Source: Corbicula japonica
Lineage: Eukaryota; Mollusca; Bivalvia; Venerida; Cyrenidae
Length of the DNA: 64,000 nt
Direction: 5' to 3'
Assembly: GCA_038501625.1 (NCBI GenBank)
Contig: JAZAYU010000694.1
Location: 62,001 to 126,000 of the forward strand
Under the pieces are notes generated by a model. That model worked only from the letters and a program-made list of their open reading frames with translations. It was not told the origin of the DNA and did not search any database. This document shows positions 27,503 through 39,500 of this stretch, piece by piece; position 1 is the first letter of the stretch, and each line of letters begins with the position of its first letter. The translations under genes were made by a program, and so were the position numbers.

Positions 27503-29122
27503 CGAGGGTTGTCCCAGATATTCGTAGATTGTGACCATATTTCGATCAATTTGAGCGCAATTGGTAAATCAATTACATAAACGTAAACTACAGGATATGT
27601 TCTTTATTTTAACTTAGATTTTATGATGTCTTAAACGTTTGTTTTTATTTGCCGATAATTTTTATAACCATGGTAACGTGATATCGCCCCACGTCAAAAA
27701 ACAATTCTCACTTTCCTATTTGTTTAGCTACATTTAACGAAATTTTCAGCTGAACTTCATGAAACTACGGGAACATATAAGGCATCCATTTGGTCGAGTC
27801 ATTACAAAATTTGACGTCAATCGGTCGTTGCGTTTTGAAAACAACAGTGTTTCCGCTAGTCACGGTGTCTTAGATCTAACGTGAAATGACATCATATGAA
27901 CGCATGGATATTAGAGTGAACATCAAATTTTGCGCCGATTTCAGAAAAACACCGACAGAAACATATAAATTGTTGCAGCAGACAAAGCGGGAATCCTCTG
28001 TAAGTCGGGCTCTTGTGTTCAAATGGCACAAGAGATTTTCAGTTGGCCGCAGAGACATCAAAGACGATGAGCGACCGGGTCGTAATGCTGTAATCCGTAC
28101 GACGTCGTCAACGTCAATCAAAAAAGTGCTTGAAGGAGACCACCGCCTGACAGTTAGAGAGCTTGCGGAAATCGCCTATGTCAGCCGCGGAACCGTGCAT
28201 CGGATACTGACGGAAGACCTAAACATGATAAAGGTATTTTAATTTATTTTACCTGGTATATAGAAAATAGCTATTCATATTTGTTCATGCAATCCTCATA
28301 TTCACAAACTATTTAAAAAAGAACAACAACAAGACAACTATTTCACATATTATATTTTATCAGCATTATTTTTTAATTTATGGTCGAGATGCAAAGTACA
28401 CGCAGTTAAATTCTGGACATGTCCACATATTTTACGTCATGTTCATAAATTTATAAGTAATTATAATATAAACTATTTAAAAGCGTGGCAATGTTTCATT
28501 TCTAGGTTTTGGCGCGCGATCTCCAATGGGCGCTGCGGAAGAAACGACCTGATCTGGCAGTTGAGAATATAATTTTACATCAAGATAATGCCTCCACACA
28601 CACTGCCGCAGTCACACAACTAGAAATAGATGTACTTGGTTTCCAAATTTTTAGCCACCCTCCCTACTCCCCAGACCTGGCTCTTTTTGGCTTCGCACTA
28701 TTTCCGGAAATTAAAGCTAAACTGAAGGGACATCGGTTTGAATCTCTAAAACAGTTACACAGTTTTACGCTCAGTGTAATTCGTTCATTTGGGAAGGATT
28801 GGTACCAGTTATAATAAAAAGACAGTGGATAAAACGCCACGAACGATGCCTTTTGCACGCCGGTGCATATTTTGAAAAAAAGTGAACGTCAGATAACGTC
28901 CGCAAGTGAACGTCGCTTAATTTGATTGACGGAGTGGGGCGATACTGTAAACCATGTCTTATAGTTTTTAGCATAACTTTTGTACCGTTGCTTGTTTTAT
29001 TGAAATTTTTTGCAAAGTTATCTAAAATAGATTGAATTTTATGTATATGCAATTTGTTTTCTTATAAAATAATTATCCAAGAAGTTATGAGCACAGTCTA
29101 CGAATATCTGGGAAAACCCTCG
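27503..29122 (+). mobile_element. mariner-family transposon, near full length
   Basis: Inverted ends CGAGGGTTGTCCCAGATATT (left) and AATATCTGGGAAAACCCTCG (right) match over about 30 bp with two or three mismatches and are flanked by TA on both sides. It is 1620 bp and encloses a mariner transposase on the plus strand. The ends look usable, but the transposase is defective. The size is somewhat above the usual ~1.3 kb because of extra AT-rich sequence between the two coding blocks. Confidence 0.9.
27886..28885 (+). pseudogene. mariner transposase, defective
   Basis: Block one (27886-28242) is the N-terminal helix-turn-helix region: FRKTPTETYKLLQQTKRES, VFKWHKRFSVGRRD, LTVRELAEIA and GTVHRILTEDL. 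Block two (28509-28814) is the second half of the catalytic domain: LRKKRPDL, ILHQDNASTHTA and SHPPYSPDLALFGF. The ~95 residues between, which carry the first catalytic Asp, are missing and replaced by about 265 bp of AT-rich DNA with intron-like edges (AAG/GTATTT ... TTTCTAG). In the D,D34D motif the second Asp (HQDN) is present, but the third position, normally Asp in PxDF, is Gly. The C-terminal WIKRHERCLLHAGAYFEKK lies in another frame after a stop. It cannot encode an active enzyme. Confidence 0.88.
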
Positions 29123-29124
29123 TA

Positions 29125-29639
29125 TGTATAAAAACTGAAATAAATGATTGTGTAACATATATTTTACGTGTAACATGATATTTTCTATTTTATTACACGT
29201 CTATTTAAGTGTTAAATATTTCAGCAGTACACTCTATTTAAACATTTGCATAAACATTTAACAAACTTGAAAAGTGTTTAAGAATATAATTATTAGAATT
29301 TTTAAAATTTGTTTCCTTTTTAAGATATCATATAGAAAACAAGATCCAAAAATCTTTCAATTCAACTTGCAACAATAAACATGTTGAGGGTAAATACATC
29401 TCATTTTTGCTACAAACAAAAACATATGTAACTTAAATGTACTGTTTTATAAATGTTTAAGTTACATCATATTAAGCATCATCTTTGATTACAAATGAAG
29501 TATTCTGAAACGATGAAATGTGGTCTGGCGAAAACAGATGCAGAAATATGTAATGGTAAATGTAAACGTATGGGTTTATAGCCTGTTATTACTGAACGTA
29601 TTCAACCGACTTTCACATTTACCCCCCCCCCCCGATCAC
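29125..29639. other. AT-rich spacer
   Basis: No coding or repeat boundary seen. A run of C (29624-29633) ends it, abutting the SINE. Confidence 0.4.
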
Positions 29640-29853
29640 TGGATATAAGTTGTCCGTTAACAGTCGGCGCCGTAGGCAGCCATGGAGCATTAGCTTATTT
29701 TTCTCACAGTTACCTAATTATACACCTGGGTGGAAAGGAGCAATAAAGGCTTAATCTCTTGCTTAAGGAAATTAGCGGCCGTGCTGGGGCATGAACCCTG
29801 GACACTTCGATCCCTAAGCAAGCGCTCTACCACTCGACTACCGCCGCCTTCGA
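29640..29853 (-). mobile_element. tRNA-derived SINE (Meta/CORE-like body)
   Basis: On the minus strand the head reads GGCGGCGGTAGTCGAGTGGT then AGAGCG (A box), and AGGGTTCATGCCCC (B box), as in a tRNA-derived SINE. The body includes CCACCCAGGTGTATAATTAG and GTAACTGTGAGAAAAATAAG. I recall similar bodies in bivalve SINEs, but this needs a library match. Its A and B boxes are better than those of the other tRNA-like family here. Confidence 0.75.
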
Positions 29854-30167
29854 CAGTTATACGTTTTATAGCGGAGAAGAGTGTTACAATTTAGAAGCAG
29901 CATGGTTTTTAGACACCTTCAATACTTGTTTTATTGTATTTTTTAGCATGGTATCGTAGAACTCGAATGCAACACTGACTTATCTTTATCAAATTTGACG
30001 ATAGAAAACGTATGGGAATACGTTTCTTTACAATAATCAGCAAGCAAGGACTACGCATGAATCCAGGTTTTATGTGTTTTAGTTTTTGATGGTTATTATG
30101 TCAAAATGCGATTACATGGCAATTCAAAAACAAAATTAATACAATATGAGCGCATACACAAAATATA

Positions 30168-30374
30168 CCGTATAATGGTTTTTTTTTCGCGAGTATAATA
30201 TTTTCGCTATTTTCGCGACCAACGTGAATTCGCTAAAATTAAAAACGCTAAAAATTCCCAACAACTTAGAAGTCCATTTCTGTGAGCGCAAATTCGCTAA
30301 AATAACAACCGCGAAAATTAAAATTACGACAAAAACGCGACAATTTTCGATCGCGAAAATAACCCATTATACGG
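30168..30374. mobile_element. TA-flanked MITE (CCGTATAATGG ends)
   Basis: Inverted ends CCGTATAATGG and CCCATTATACGG are flanked by TA. The 207-bp interior is dominated by CGCGAAAA/TTTTCGCG motifs. It lies just beyond the mucin stop codon, in the probable 3' UTR. Confidence 0.88.
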
Positions 30375-30410
30375 TATTATACAAAGCAATAAACTTTGAA
30401 GTTAAATGGC

Positions 30411-30500
30411 TTAGCGTATCGGCAAAAGCAAATCCCTATACCTGGGTCTAAATGTGGTAGTTGTTGATGCAGTGGTTGTCTCTGTTTGTTGAACTGAATT
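30411..30500 (-). CDS. Mucin exon 9: C-terminus (least certain)
   Basis: The acceptor CTAATTCAG gives 29 residues, NSVQQTETTTASTTTTFRP through LLLPIR, and TAA. An alternative AG eight bases further on gives a different 39-residue end. Transcript data would decide. Confidence 0.5.
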   Translation of the reverse strand, partial: NSVQQTETTTASTTTTFRPRYRDLLLPIR

Positions 30501-33500
30501 CTGAATTAGTGGTAAATAAATAATGTTTTGCTCCAATTTATTATGTTCATAAATATTAAAACTATCTCTGTCTGCAAGGACTTTACTTATTACTGATGTT
30601 CTATTCACGTTTTTTAATAGAAATATTGAGCATGTTTATTTAACTCGAAGCAAAACTAGCTGACATATACTTACGTCTGTATTGGTGTCTATGTTGGAAT
30701 AAGAGGGAACCAGGTTTGCTGTTGATCTCTGACTACCCTCTGGTAGATAAAGTGAATGACGCTGTCCACCACTCTGGCCTCCCTCACCTCTGGAAAAAAT
30801 TGGCTCATATGCCTGTAAATGTGAAAGAAAACCATAAAAAAATAAGGTTATCTCACCGAGTCCCATTTAATGTATAGATATCCCCGAAGCCAATGAATGT
30901 GGCATCAGCGCCTAGCCAGCCATTCGAGAGACAGACCCAGTACATACCACACATCCGTATTCGCTACCAAAAGAGGATAGTTCATGTATGCCTACATGTA
31001 CATACTGCCCAAAGAGGACAGTTAATTAATGCCTATATACTGCCCAAAAGAGAATAGTTCATGCATGCCTATATACTGACCAAAAGAGGATAGTTCATGT
31101 ATTCCAATATACTGCCCTAAGAGAATAGCTCATGTATGCCTATATACTGTCCAAAAGAGGATAGTTCATGTATGCCTATATACTGCCCAAAGGAGGATAG
31201 TTCATGTATTCCTATATACTGCCCAAAAGAGGACAGTAAATGTATGCCTATATACTGCCCAAAAGAGGATAGTTCATGTATTCCTATTCTGCCCAAAAGA
31301 GGACAGTAAATGTATGGCTATATACTGCCCAAAAGATAGTTCATGTATGCCTATATACTGCCCAACAGAAGATAGTTCATGTATGCCTATATACTGCCCA
31401 AAAGAGGATAGTTCATGTATTCCTATATACTGCCCAAAAGAGGATAGTTCATGTATGCCTATATACTGCCCAAAAGAGGATAGTTCATGTATGCCTATAT
31501 ACTGCCCAAAAGAGGACAGTAAATGTATGGCTATATACTGCCCAAAAGATAGTTCATGTATGCCTATATACTGCCCAACAGAGGATAGTTCATGTATGCC
31601 TATATACTACCCAAAAGAGGATAGTTCATGTATTCCTATATACTGCCCAAAAGAGGATAGTTCATGTATGCCTATATACTGCCCAAAAGAGGATAGTTCA
31701 TGTATTCCTATATACTGCCCAAAAGAAGATAGTTCATGTATTCCTATATACTGCCCAAAAGAGGACAGTTCATGTATGCCTATATACTGCCCAAAAGAGG
31801 ATAGTTCATGTATTCCTATATACTGCCCAAAAGAGGATAGTTCATGTATTCCTATATACTGCCCAAAAGAGGACAGTAAATGTATGCCTATATACTGCCC
31901 AAAAGAGGATAGTTCATGTATTCCTATATACTGCCCAAAAGAGGATAGTTCATGTATTCCTATATACTGCCCAAAAGAGGACAGTAAATGTATGTCTATA
32001 TACTGCCCAAAGAGGATAGTTCATGTATGCCTATATACTGCCCAAAAGAGGACAGTTAATGTATGCCTATAAACTGCCCAAAAGTGGATAGTTCATGTAT
32101 TCCTATATACTGCCCAAAAAGATGATCGTTCATAAATGCCTGTTTACTGGACGTGTTTGACACGTTATATCAAATTAAACTAAATAATAGTATGCTATTA
32201 TAGTTGTCAATTTGGCAAAGTTAGTATTTATAATTGAACGTCAATGGTCTTATCAACTTGCTATTATCTAAAAGTAAATTCAACAAATCCAAAGCTCAGA
32301 TAAATAACATGATTATATTTTTCTTATCGGGTAAAAATGACGTACCAGACGAAACACGGAAGTGTAAGCCATACATATTTTGCGATATTTCAGAATGGCT
32401 TGCATGCATATTAACAGTATTGGTCATAAGTAAATGATGTACACAAAGTATGCATTTATAAGACAATAACTTGGTACAGTCAGCATTAGAGTGCAATGTA
32501 ACAGATACATCATTTCTCATTCAGGGCAAACCAATTATTATTCTTTTGTCTGGGGACCATATGCCGCTGAACATAGAATTGTATTAATCTGAAAATACCG
32601 CACTAAAGGTTCCATTATTGGTGTAAATATTAAGTTAATTTAAAAGTGGAAAACAAATATGTGTAAATATGTTTGAATATACATTTTTTGTAATGTGGCT
32701 GTTTTAAAATAAACCAGAAATAATGCAGAGTGTGTATAGGATAAGGTGTAATAAGGTTTAAGGCTGACCTCATTAATGTGCCCCGGTGACCGGTGATATC
32801 TCCCATACAGCGGACCTGTCTTATCGATCCCAGAACGAAAACTCAGATCCTTGAGACCAACTTCGTTTGTCGGTATCTCCCACTCAGAATCAGCATAATC
32901 ACTTAAAAAATGAAACAGTTAGATCATACTCCCCAAAAAACTGTATCTATTACAAAATACAATGAATGTTTATTAACTTTAAAGGTTCTCTGGCATTTTG
33001 GATTGAAACATAAACTTCTTTAAACTTTTTGACTACCAAGTGTAGTCTGTGTGATGTTACTTTAGGAAATACATTATTATATTTATATTGTTTATAATAA
33101 ATATTTTTTATTGCTTGAGAAAACAACATGTGTAATTTGTAATCATGAACATTCATTTTACCATAATAATGGCAATGAAGACTTGTAGTTAACTATGATT
33201 ATGATATGCAAATCCTAAATCATATACACATAATAATTGTGTGAAAAACTCAACACAGTATACAACTACACAAAATGTTAGTTAAATCCTTGTTTCCAAT
33301 TAATGTCATGGTCATTAATTATCACGTTAAGCTTTTGATCATTTTGTTCTTGTTTAAATACTAAACCTAGCCTGTTAATAAAGTGTAAAGGACTAGAAGA
33401 AAAGTGCTTACCTTAGATTTGGCTTAGACTTATTTCTTCTGCAACACATGCAGACAATTATTGCAAACATTACAAGGAAAAGACCACCGCCAGCACCGAG

Positions 33501-36500
33501 AGATACAGCCAGTAAAAACTCCTTTGTGGCAGTTGATTCCTCGCATTTTTGTCCATGGTAAACGTAAAACGATGAGGTTTTACATCTACAATTAAAAATA
33601 AAAATCTTTCCACTTTTTAAATAATCAACAATCAGCAAAGACGTCGCAGCTATTAAGTAGCCACAGTTGTTAAAGTGGACCTTAAAGCCCCAATAAACTT
33701 GCCAAACAGCATATTTTTTATTAACCTAAACATTTTAGATTTCACCTGTATGCATAATAACACAAAAAATAAACCTTACAATAAGGAAAGGATATTATCT
33801 TATTGATTTACGGCATGTTTTGGGCGTTTTTCGGATCGTTTATTTTGTTTACAAAACAAACATCGAATCTTTCCGAGCTGATTTTCGGCAACTCTCGGCA
33901 GGCAAAGGTCGCACATTATACAGAATGACGTCACCGCGTTCTTACGGCCCACGTACGGAAAAAACCGATAACTTTTCGCCGAGTGATTGTAAACATTGGT
34001 TTGTAATTTTGTGGGCTACAAAAGTACTCTTTGGACCGGGTCTCAATGATTGGGGATTATTTGAGGACATAAATAATTGGTCGTTTATACTTTCTTTTGA
34101 AAAAGGGTCAACGTGGTTAATTAATCTTCACAATCAAAAAAACACGTTTTGGCAAGTCAATTGGGGCTTTAAGGAATGACGTCAATGTTCCGGACACATA
34201 TTGATGCATTCCTAGGCACTGATATTTAATACACACGCAGCATCTAATTTACACCTTAGGTAATTGTTTAAAGCGGCATTACCTTAAGTTAACCCGCTCT
34301 TGTATGAAATATTACATGTATTTGGAACTATAGGCACAGATTTGAAGCATTAGTTCGGGCTAATAAAATTTTAATTTTCTAAAATAAATTTGTTTCACGC
34401 GGCTAAAAGCGAAATTAGGATTTCCGAAACGTCACAGAAATCAAGATCGCGCATGAAGTGGTCGCTTCGTCAAAAATAGGTGCTAAATATAGCTCCATTA
34501 TATTTAGCTTCTTAAAAGTTCGTCAACTATAATTTAACATTATCTTTGAAAATCCCGTCTATAAGAAAGAATTCGATCGGACCTTTTGTGTTCTGTTAGA
34601 AAGTTTATATATTGGAGTCTATAAATGTGACCAATGTGAATCATTTAAAAAATTACATATTAAGGTGTAAATTAGATACTGCATGTGTATTAAGGATCAG
34701 TGCCTAGGAATGCGTAAATGTGTGTCCGGAACATTGACGTCATTCCTTAAAATGACGTCATAAACAAGATAAACAGGCGATATTTTCCTATTGTGCATGT
34801 TATAGAAATATAATTCTTTAAAATACTGTCAAATGTTTTAACAAAAGTATAAAATGAAAGCAAACGAATGTTCATCTTTAAAAAGAGTCACTTTGAAAAT
34901 ATCAATAAAATAAAGACGTTATAACTTTCAAATTCAGTTTATTATAAAAGAAGACAAACAGACGAATCCCAAATGACATATAAAAATATTTCTAATATTG
35001 TCCAACAATGATTCGTTATGCTTTTGAGCAAGTGTTGTTCATTGATCTTGCTTACAATATGTGTAGGTTTGTGTATTTTCCGATCTACCCGATGTAATCA
35101 GAGTACGGTTGGTTGAATGTTTCAGAGTCTAATTAAACCTTAATCTAGATCTGCCAGATTGTATTTTTCTTAACTTTTCATTTTTCCTTTTCGTCGATAT
35201 GTTTAAACAGTTTCTTCTGTTTGTCTCATTAAATAATATTTTTCATTAAAAAGGGGTCGTCTTAAAGAAAACGTCATCCAGTTTGTTTGTAAATGCTTAC
35301 CTGCAAGCGTTCATGTTGCTAACTATATCATAAAAACATTGACCGTTAATGCCGCAAACATTTAGGTCAGCGTCACACCTATGTTTACATGTTGCGTTGG
35401 CGTTGTTCTTGCAAGTGTATACGTATGCTGGTGGACAAGCGTTTTCAAAAAACAAACATTTGTCGCTGGTATTCTGGAAGGAACCTAAAACGATTAAACA
35501 AATCTAGATAAAACGTCTATATAAAAATAGTTATTTTTTGTACTGTAGGTCTATCGTAACACATATTCAAATCTTATCATTTTCGTTAGTCAAACAGTTA
35601 GTTACATCACATAAAATTTAAAACAAAAACACATAATTACATTAATGATAATCATTATTATACCTGATTATAATGATAGTGCGATCCTTTAAGTCCACAA
35701 ATCTTTAAATAATAGAATTATGTATCGTCTACTATTAATGTCAGTATGTCGAATCTGCAACTTCTGTAACTGTACAGTAAAGTGACCCATATATTGTCTT
35801 GGAATTTAAAAAAAATATTACGGAGCATGGAGCAAATTAGATTATGCATGCTGAATCACTAAGAGAGAACAACTCTTGAAAAAAAATGTAAACTACCTAT
35901 AACAGATTGAATGTTGTTGCTGAACTCATCTCCTTCGATATTTCCTTTTGTTGTATTAAGTTTGTCTTTATTGTCTTTCACTGCCTGTGAAATTTTTCCT
36001 AACACACCCTCACTGTTCACTATCCCACTGTCCTTGATGCGGGACTCTGCATCGATCTTAATACTACCACGACTGAAATGAAGATTTTTGAGCAATGACT
36101 TGAATACTATTTAAAGGCGTACGCTACAGTTTTTCTTAACGAGTATTTAACTACCGTACCACCGTCTAAATGTAATGTATAAAACACAGTTCACGGTCCA
36201 ATCTGGGTTTTATCAATGTATAAAACACAGTTCACGGTCCAAGACATGACTTATTTGGTAATAGCTCGTTCCGATGTGGATTATTGGTTAAATTTTGGCC
36301 TAGGTTTTAAATTCGCGCACTGGTCCGAGCACGAAAAACGCGAAAATTAAGCCATCGCTAAATAAAATGATACCACTGGTTGCGTCTTGGTCAGAAATAA
36401 CTTGCAAATCAAAAAAGCGAACAGTGCATATCCTGATTAGACGGCACAGATGTACCGGCTAATCTGGATCTACACTTTTAATGTTATTTTCATTAAATTT

Positions 36501-39500
36501 TGTCAGAAATTGTCATCATAATACTTAGAATGCCAAACATTTTATTATTAATGATCTATACTATAAACCTTTAACTCTTTTTGTGTATAGATAATTACCC
36601 CCTCCCCCCCTTGAAATTACCATATAGAAAAAATTAACATGGTGACTGTAATTTTTCTTTTTAATTTCATGTTTGTTATACATTTTGTCAGATATTGTCA
36701 TCATAATACTTTGAATACCACAAACATTTAATTATTAATGATCTACACCATAAACCTTTAAGTTTTTAAGTCTTTTTGTGTATAGAAAATTACCCCCCCC
36801 CCCTTTTTGAAATTGCCGTACAGAAAAAACTAACCCGGTGACCTACATTTTTCTTTTTAATTTTATGTTTGTTATACATTAGAGAATATATTGGTAGTAT
36901 TTGTTGAAATTCTATTATGTAAAACTCCCGTAAACTTAAAAACATCTCTTAAAATAAATTGATTTGCCGAAAAATCTTTCATACTAAATTAGGTAATACT
37001 TAATTTTTTATATGTGTTCCATTATTTATATTGCAATATTTAGCAATTTATTTGTAATATAGAATGTCTGTTACTGAAAAATAGAGTTATTAATGATATT
37101 CTTGTGATGCAGTCTATGATTTCATGCCGACAAAGAAGACTATAAAAATTGTAAAAATTGTTCAAAATTTGACATCTTTGGCATCTAATAAAAAAAAAAG
37201 AAAGCCCGGTAAGGTATCATTTTTACTATTGTTTTCATTGCATAACATCATGTTCTTGACATACACTAAGTTTGAAAGAATTCTATTATTGGGAAATTTT
37301 TCATGAAACTGTAGCGTACGCCTTTAAATAATAAAATACCTAATTTGAGTGCATTGAAACAAGTGAATGTCTGGGGTCAGTTATGTACATATATCACAAA
37401 TAAATATCAACTTTTAATAAGATAATTTGAATATATCATACAATTTTTTTTATCAATGACTTGTTTCAAGGCTGCCAAATGCATGGGTATATGCGTAGAA
37501 AGTACATATTTGTATGATTTTAAGAAGGAAACAAACTCAATTTGTTAAATCAAACTTCGCCATAAAAAGGCATGTTTAACAATTTAAATATTTTGATTTT
37601 ACTAAAATGTTTTGAAATAATTACCAGATTATTAGCAAAGGTACTTCTAATTGTATTTCTAGTTTTATATAACTAGTCACAGTCCGAATAAGTGACTCAC
37701 TTAAAACCTTGTTTCAACCATTTGTAGTGAAAGCTTAACACATCTGTTCTGAACTTATTTCAAACGAGTCCTTCAAGTCTGACTATGACTACTCGAATGT
37801 ATAAGAAAACAATTAACAAACATATATATTTGCATCTAAGTGATAATATATGACCCGTAGCAACAGCATAACACACGAAAAAGTGATATTAGAACAGGTA
37901 ATATATTCATAATGTACATACATGTAGCTTCAAACGTATAAGAACTTCATTATTTTTCCGATACACGTTTTCTGATACAATTATATATAATACGGAATAA
38001 AAGAACTTTAATATTCTTATGAACTTAATACTCTTTATGAGTGGCATGTGCCAACAATGTCGACTTTCTTGTATGCTAGGCGGTATTTATAATTTTTAAT
38101 GCATTAAAACCACACTTTTTAAGTATAACATTGTACATGTATTAAACTTTTTAACTGAAAGTCCGTGCCAAGACTACGCATCACACAACAGAGCCTACTC
38201 TAGCTACGATAATTACATCTTTATCATACGTGTATCATACTTTACCTGTCGTTGCTTCATTAGAAAAAAAAATACAATTCATTTTGTAACTTTTAGTCTA
38301 CAAAGTATAGTTTCAAGACGAAAACAAAAATTGTTCTCTTTTTGCTTGACGTTGTAGTTGAAGTAAATGTCAGCATTTTGTTTCTAAATATGCGAAAATT
38401 TGTTATTATCAACTTTTCTTACGTTTTATGTTTTCTGATACATTCCACTGCAGCAATGCATTGTTTATTAAGGTAATGAAAACATGCACCTTAAGCGGAG
38501 TAATGAAAAGCAAAAACAAGTAATTGTCTGTAATGAGTCCAAAATTATGAATACCTCACAAGCCCAAAGATAAGCATTAGTGAATATTAAAGGTAACAGC
38601 ATTTGCATCAATTCACAATACTGAAGATAAATTATCAAAGCAACGTGTGCAATAGCTGATCAATATATATATCTAACAACAGTATGTTGTTGGGATAATA
38701 ATGAACGGAAAAACCAACTTTCTAAAATTCGAGAATATATTGCTGTATCTTTTCAAAACTCGATATTAATTCTTTCTGACAGCCCGATGAAACTGAAGAA
38801 ATATAGTATCCCATGGCTTTATTTTAGTTTGAAAATTTATTTTCAAGTTATTTGAATAACAGCTTTATGTTTTACACGAAATACCGCTTGCATCAGATCT
38901 ATGACATCGCTGTGGGAAACGTCTAGAAAATGTTACAGATATCGTGTAAAAGCTAACAGGTGTATCAACAATATGTTGTGTTCAACTGACGTCAAAATTT
39001 AAAGTAGTGTAGAACTAGATTTTGATTTTGAAACCGAAAGTATACAAGAAGGGAGTCCTTCTTCGAATCTTTTGAAAACCGTTATAAAATATTGCGAATC
39101 GCCACAATATATTGTGAATAAGCATATAGTTATTTCAGTTATTAGTTGTGTTGTTATATTGTCCACAAATTTTCATGCAAACTGGTTTTATTTGGTCTTA
39201 CATGTAGTATATACATGTATGTGCTTTGTAAATAGAAGATGAACTAGACAGAACTGAGAGCGTTAATGTTAATAAATTCTAAGATAATCAAATTTCTTCA
39301 CAAAAATAAGTGCGTTTTTCGTCTTTCTCTATGTGCAATATTTGTGACCACTGAACCGATTATGAGTCAAGTAAGTAGATAGCCACATGAGAGTCTGCTT
39401 ATACATGTAAACTTATCAAGACAATTATTAACTCATTTTGCCAATCCGGTGAGTTTGATAATATTTGTAAGAGTAATGAAACCTGACACATAAAAGCATC

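Noticed and set aside
28243..28505. A true intron in a domesticated mariner gene
   Set aside because: The edges look like GT...AG, but the joined product would lack the conserved middle of the transposase and the third catalytic Asp. The C-terminus is also frameshifted, so decay is the simpler reading.
31276..32072. 247- and 252-codon frames with 12-residue repeats
   Set aside because: They come from a 36-bp non-coding minisatellite in a mucin intron. Two frames are open at once and there is no gene context on that strand.
33820..34179. 119-codon frame
   Set aside because: It lies wholly within a TTAA-flanked MITE, starts at a non-ATG codon and ends just past the element.
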